From: CAVZLD01 sp963776055
GTDB taxonomy: Bacteria; Planctomycetota; Planctomycetia; Pirellulales; Pirellulaceae
DNA length: 64,000 nt
Assembly (NCBI GenBank): GCA_963776055.1
Contig: CAVZLD010000013.1
Span: 372,001 to 436,000 of the forward strand
Reading direction: 5' to 3'
Of this stretch, positions 60,784-64,000 are shown piece after piece. Position 1 is the first letter of the stretch. Each line of letters begins with the position of its first letter. The notes under the pieces were generated by a model. The model saw nothing but the letters and a program-made list of their open reading frames with translations, was not told the DNA's origin and searched no databases. The position numbers were made by a program, and so were the translations under genes.

Positions 60784-61059
60784 TCATTCCTCCTGCCGTG
60801 CGGCATCCGGCGGTTCCAAGCAGATCATCTCGTCCAACAGCAACTGAGCGATCCCGCGCTGGATCGGATAGAGAATCGTCCCGGTGTCGTTGACCAATCC
60901 TCCCTCCAACGGCTCAGTGATCCGCCGACCCAAGCGGTTGTAGATGTGCCCTTCCGCGATTTCCTGATTGACGCGTGCACAAAGATCCGGGTCCGCCCGC
61001 CGCAGCGGCTGACCGGTCTGCAGACACCGAAGCATTCGAAGGATCTGCGCGTCAATCAT
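60784..61059 (-). CDS. Trm112-like small protein
   Basis: About 91 residues. MIDAQILRMLRC, LCARVNQEIAEGHIYNRLGR and the C-terminal ILYPIQRGIAQLLLDEMICL match the UPF0434/Trm112 pattern ('MIDpeLLeiLrCP...YPI.dGIPvmL.dEA'). Zinc-ligand cysteines are reduced: the first is C12 with LQTG in place of PxC. It may therefore not bind zinc. The ATG at 61059 is preferred over the upstream one at 61071. Translationally coupled to the HIT gene. Confidence 0.75.
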   Translation of the reverse strand: MIDAQILRMLRCLQTGQPLRRADPDLCARVNQEIAEGHIYNRLGRRITEPLEGGLVNDTGTILYPIQRGIAQLLLDEMICLEPPDAARQEE

Positions 61060-61306
61060 CAGACAGCGCACCGGGTGGAACAGGGCGGGGACATGATCCC
61101 GATTCTACAGCGCACAGCACTTCCCGTAGTGTCTCGTCGCCCTTTCTGCTCGGAAGAAACGTGGCATCCATCGAGCACGACACGTCCGCGCGGCACGCAC
61201 GAGCGGGATCGGTGTCACCAGAGAAGCGAGCGAACCTCCTCGCCATGCGCCCCCCTTTGGGGAGCTAGAACCAACCACCACGGTGCGACACGGTACCGAG
61301 GACCAC

Positions 61307-61657
61307 TCAGATCGCCGCCGGTTTCGTTCGTCGGCGGCGCGTCTTCCGTTCGGCCGGCTGCGCCACCCATTCCTTCGTCAAGTGCTCAAACACGTCGGGG
61401 GATTCGTACCGCACCACGTTCTTACCGTCCGACATGGGCCCAATCAAGCCCCGAAAAACCGGCAACCCGCGGAGCGACAGGTTCGTATTGCAATCATCCA
61501 CCCCAATCTGCGTGTGAAGCCGCAAGAGGCCGTCCGGGGACCCGTAGTCCTTGATGCGAAGCTGGCCGTTCGCACCACGCGTCACCACGCGGAAAGTGTC
61601 TTTGTCCGCCGCGGGATTGGGCGTGTGCGCGGCCGAAGGGCGATTGAATGTTGGCAT
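61307..61657 (-). CDS. Hypothetical protein, small and basic
   Basis: 116 residues from ATG 61657 (MPTFNRPSAAHTPNPAAD). A central folded part (TFRVVTRGANGQLRIKDYGS; TQIGVDDCNTNLSLRGLPVF; GLIGPMSDGKNVVRYESPDV) is followed by a Lys/Arg tail (ERKTRRRRTKPAA). No family recognised. The start is chosen because upstream sequence in frame is Arg-rich and noncoding-like. Confidence 0.6.
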   Translation of the reverse strand: MPTFNRPSAAHTPNPAADKDTFRVVTRGANGQLRIKDYGSPDGLLRLHTQIGVDDCNTNLSLRGLPVFRGLIGPMSDGKNVVRYESPDVFEHLTKEWVAQPAERKTRRRRTKPAAI

Positions 61658-62255
61658 GGCTCTCTCTCTGGGTGTTCGACGGCGAGCAAGGACGGTGGCC
61701 TCGGCTGGCAGGATCCGTCCGGGAAGACGACGATCGACCGAGAACGGCAGCAACACTACGAAGATGGCTCCGCCGATGTTCCCATGATCGGCTTCCCGAC
61801 GGATCGCGGACGAAAGATTTGCCGCTGGCTGTCACATGACCGATAGTCCATCGAACCAGCAAAACAGTTGCGTTAGCAAGTCGAGGGCGAACGCCTTACC
61901 ACCCGGGAAAATAACCGACCACGCGTTTCCGTTGCGTGTTTCGCCCGTCGAGTAATCCGGTCGATCGGAACGACCGGGACAGTCCCGCTCCGATCTCCGG
62001 TCACTCCGCGCGACTCCGCGGCGCCGTCCGATCCTCGGTTCCCCTGCTGCTCTCGCGTCGACAAACCGAATCCGGGACAGGTCCTGCGTCGAGTCAATCA
62101 TCGAGACCAGCCCTACGGCGAGCGCGTTGACGGGCATTTGTCCAGGACGAGGTTGAGATCTACCCCGTGTTTCGCTGTTTCGCTGTTTCGCTGGTGTGAG
62201 GCACCCCGGCCGCAGCGGCGGCATGCGTTCGGACGAAGCCGTGCGATCGGAAGGG
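61658..62255. other. 598-bp region with no recognised gene
   Basis: A minus-strand frame remains open through much of it but shows no protein signature. Around 62169-62193 the octamer TTTCGCTG occurs three times in tandem. Otherwise nothing supportable. Confidence 0.4.
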
Positions 62256-63327
62256 TCAACATCCATCTCGAAGCCTGTCATTCCGGCCCAACCCGAGCAG
62301 CGCGACCACCCCCAGAACCACGAGGCTGGCGGCACTGGGCTCCGGCACCGCCACCGGATCCGTCCTCGGCCCTCGTTCATAGCCTCCGTCCTCGAACGCA
62401 ATCACGAAATCGCCGCTATCAAATACCCCGTCGCCATTCCAGTCGCCTTCGGACCATGTCGCTTCACTGGTTGTCTCGTATGTTCCCGCCTGAAAGACCT
62501 GTACAAAATCGCCGCTGTCGAACTCGCCGTCCAGGTTCGCGTCACCAAAGTACGTCTGCTGGATCTCGTGAATCCAGTGAGTTCTGTCGGCATGCGTTAC
62601 CGCTCCGTCGTTGTTCAGATCGAAGGCATCCTCGGTCGAGTTCTCACGGATTGCCATGGCCAACAGATCCGCATCGTTTGCCCGCCCATCGTGGACGAAA
62701 ACGTAACGCAACAAGACGGATGCACTGCCGGCGCCACCCTGGATATTTGGCAGGAAGGTTACTCCGAGCTGTCCGCCACCGGAAAACAGGTCCGTCTGAC
62801 GTGAAAGCTGCGGCGCTGAGGGACTTGCCGTGCCGGCTGGCCAAGCCGCGAGTGACACCTGGTCGCCAACGACGTCGAATCGAAGCAGAACGTCTCCGCC
62901 GGCGGGATTGAGTTGCGTCTGCTGAATGGACCAGACTGCCGTACTGCCATTCGACTGCACCGCGCCGTAGGCCATGAGACCATCCGAAGTCAGCTCCCCC
63001 CAGTAAAACCCTCCGCCCGAACGGGCGAAAAGGAGGATTCCATCTCGATTGCCACTGAGCGAAGGGAATGTCAACTGTGTTTGGATCGACACATCCTGCG
63101 CCGTTCAGCTCCTGAAGTCGCGTTGTTCGTGAATAGGCCGCACCGATGACCAGATCACCACTTGATGCATCGAGCATATCTACGGAGCCGGACCAAGTGC
63201 CCGGTGCGCCGTCCTGTGCGTTCTGATCACCGAAATCATCCAAGAACAACGATGTTGTTTGAGCGCTCACCACGCTGGCACACGTGATCCAGCCGAGGAC
63301 GATCGTTCGTTGCAGTGATGATCGCAT
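62256..63327 (-). CDS. PEP-CTERM protein with dockerin-like calcium loops (one frameshift)
   Basis: Signal peptide MRSSLQRTIVLGWITCASVV followed by SAQTTSLFLDDFGDQNAQDG. A lectin-like beta region with QSNGSTAVWSIQQTQLNPAG follows, then paired EF-loop segments AFDLNNDGAVTHADRTHWI, GDANLDGEFDSGDFVQVFQA and GDWNGDGVFDSGDFVIAFED. The C-terminal sorting signal is VPEPSAASLVVLGVVALLGL with a short basic end. Frame break near 63090. The ATG at 63327 overlaps the TGA of the upstream gene (TGATG), suggesting coupling. Probably exosortase-anchored or secreted. Confidence 0.87.
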
Positions 63328-64000
63328 CAACGGACCTTCCTCAGAAAAGGATTACTGCCACGGCGGTGTGACAGGCTCAAGAACCCGAGCAACAGCAACA
63401 GCGAGGAACCAGGCTCTGGTACTGCAGCCGGCGATTCCTTCAGCCCTTGCTCGTAGCCACCGTCGTTGAACGCTGCCACGAAGTCGGACGAGCTGAATTC
63501 CCCGTCACCATTCCAGTCGCCGGTCGCCCAGGTGGAGTTACCGACAGGGTCATCCTCATATTCGCCCGCTATGAAAACCCCAACGAAATCGGACGAATTG
63601 AATTCGCCATCCAGGTTCGCATCGCCGACCCACAGATTCATCACACTGCCGATCAGCATCTGATGGTCATCCATACTGACCATGCCGTTTCGATCGACGT
63701 CGTAACGATTGCTGTCCAACCCGTCTCGAATCGCTGCTGACAGATAGTCAATGTCGCGCACATCCATCACATCGTTCGTGTCCACATCGCCCGGCACGAT
63801 CTCGGCGACCTCCATCCACCGGAAGACCGCACTGACTGGACCTCCGAAAGAGGTCACTGTCGGTCCAACGGTGCCCGTGCGTAACGTGTTGTCGCGGAAT
63901 GACGCCAATGGCAAATCGATTGGCGCATCTCCAGCTCGCCAGGTGGACATGCTGATCTCATCGCCAATGAAGTCAATCTTCATGACGACGTCGTCGACTG
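63327..64000 (-). CDS. PEP-CTERM protein with dockerin-like calcium loops, 5'-truncated by window edge
   Basis: The visible 223 C-terminal residues include a beta segment (KIDFIGDEISMSTWRAGDAP), then GDVDTNDVMDVRDIDYLSA, YDVDRNGMVSMDDHQMLIG, GDANLDGEFNSSDFVGVFIA and GDWNGDGEFSSSDFVAAFND, and the signal VPEPGSSLLLLLGFLSLSHR with a basic tail. It is a paralogue of the downstream gene (same loop architecture and order), so the pair is probably a tandem duplication. The frame is open to the window edge. Confidence 0.88.
   Translation of the reverse strand, partial: VDDVVMKIDFIGDEISMSTWRAGDAPIDLPLASFRDNTLRTGTVGPTVTSFGGPVSAVFRWMEVAEIVPGDVDTNDVMDVRDIDYLSAAIRDGLDSNRYDVDRNGMVSMDDHQMLIGSVMNLWVGDANLDGEFNSSDFVGVFIAGEYEDDPVGNSTWATGDWNGDGEFSSSDFVAAFNDGGYEQGLKESPAAVPEPGSSLLLLLGFLSLSHRRGSNPFLRKVR

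Noticed and set aside
62169..62193. Three tandem TTTCGCTG units as a CRISPR or phase-variable repeat
   Set aside because: Only three 8-mers without spacers, in noncoding DNA. Too short for a CRISPR array or a convincing functional repeat.

Overview
The window reads as a chromosome segment of a planctomycete, probably of the Pirellulales/Rhodopirellula type. The evidence is moderately high GC, a giant surface protein with a planctomycete LEPR-XLL-like N-terminal motif, a DUF1559 pseudopilin, PEP-CTERM proteins carrying dockerin-like calcium loops, a secreted sulfatase, FG-GAP/VCBS proteins, a TM2-domain Ser/Thr kinase and an ECF sigma factor with a C-terminal zinc-finger tail. No tRNA, rRNA, CRISPR array or transposase was recognised.

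Layout. 1-8.6 kb (minus): a giant LEPR-XLL/SdrD-B/DUF11/Ig-like/dockerin gene whose stop overlaps the GTG start of a pyrimidine nucleoside phosphorylase. 9.1-10.2 kb (plus): ilvC, followed by a strong hairpin and a cluster of covarying palindromes. 10.9-18.2 kb (plus): a signalling operon of coiled-coil membrane protein, TPR/FHA-like protein, TM2 kinase, membrane protein and ECF sigma factor. 18.6-23.4 kb (plus): glgA, galT and a GH57 enzyme (alpha-glucan metabolism). 23.4-26.1 kb: bioD (minus), then aguB-aguA (plus; agmatine to putrescine). 26.2-28.2 kb (minus): a cobalamin riboswitch heading a DUF1559 pseudopilin and a DUF4465 PEP-CTERM protein. 28.5-30.1 kb: the housekeeping sigma factor. 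31.5-34.5 kb: epmB, efp and epmA (EF-P beta-lysylation). 34.6-37 kb (minus): thyA-folA and a purine nucleoside phosphorylase, then a secreted MORN protein. 39-42.9 kb (plus): N-acetylneuraminate-lyase-like enzyme, VCBS protein, sulfatase. 43-46.6 kb (minus): SDR, SIS protein, MetE-core protein and UlaG-like metallohydrolase. 46.8 kb: birA. 47.6-51.5 kb (minus): VWA protein with a TonB-like anchor, repeat protein, ExbB and two ExbD. 51.9-58.3 kb (plus): def-fmt-miaB-glnE. 58.3-61.7 kb: VCBS protein, P-II, HIT and Trm112-like proteins. 62.3-64 kb (minus): two tandem PEP-CTERM proteins.

More than half of the recognisable genes, including single-copy housekeeping genes (sigA, thyA, fmt, miaB, glnE, ilvC), are split by one or more single-base indels, several at short homopolymers. 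The simplest reading is residual sequencing error, not mass pseudogenisation, so coordinates below span the whole reconstructed gene.

The most interesting loci are (1) the cobalamin-riboswitch-controlled DUF1559/DUF4465 pair, a candidate B12-related surface system, and (2) the ExbB/ExbD/ExbD cluster whose apparent TonB counterpart is a von Willebrand A protein with an SxxxH-bearing anchor helix.
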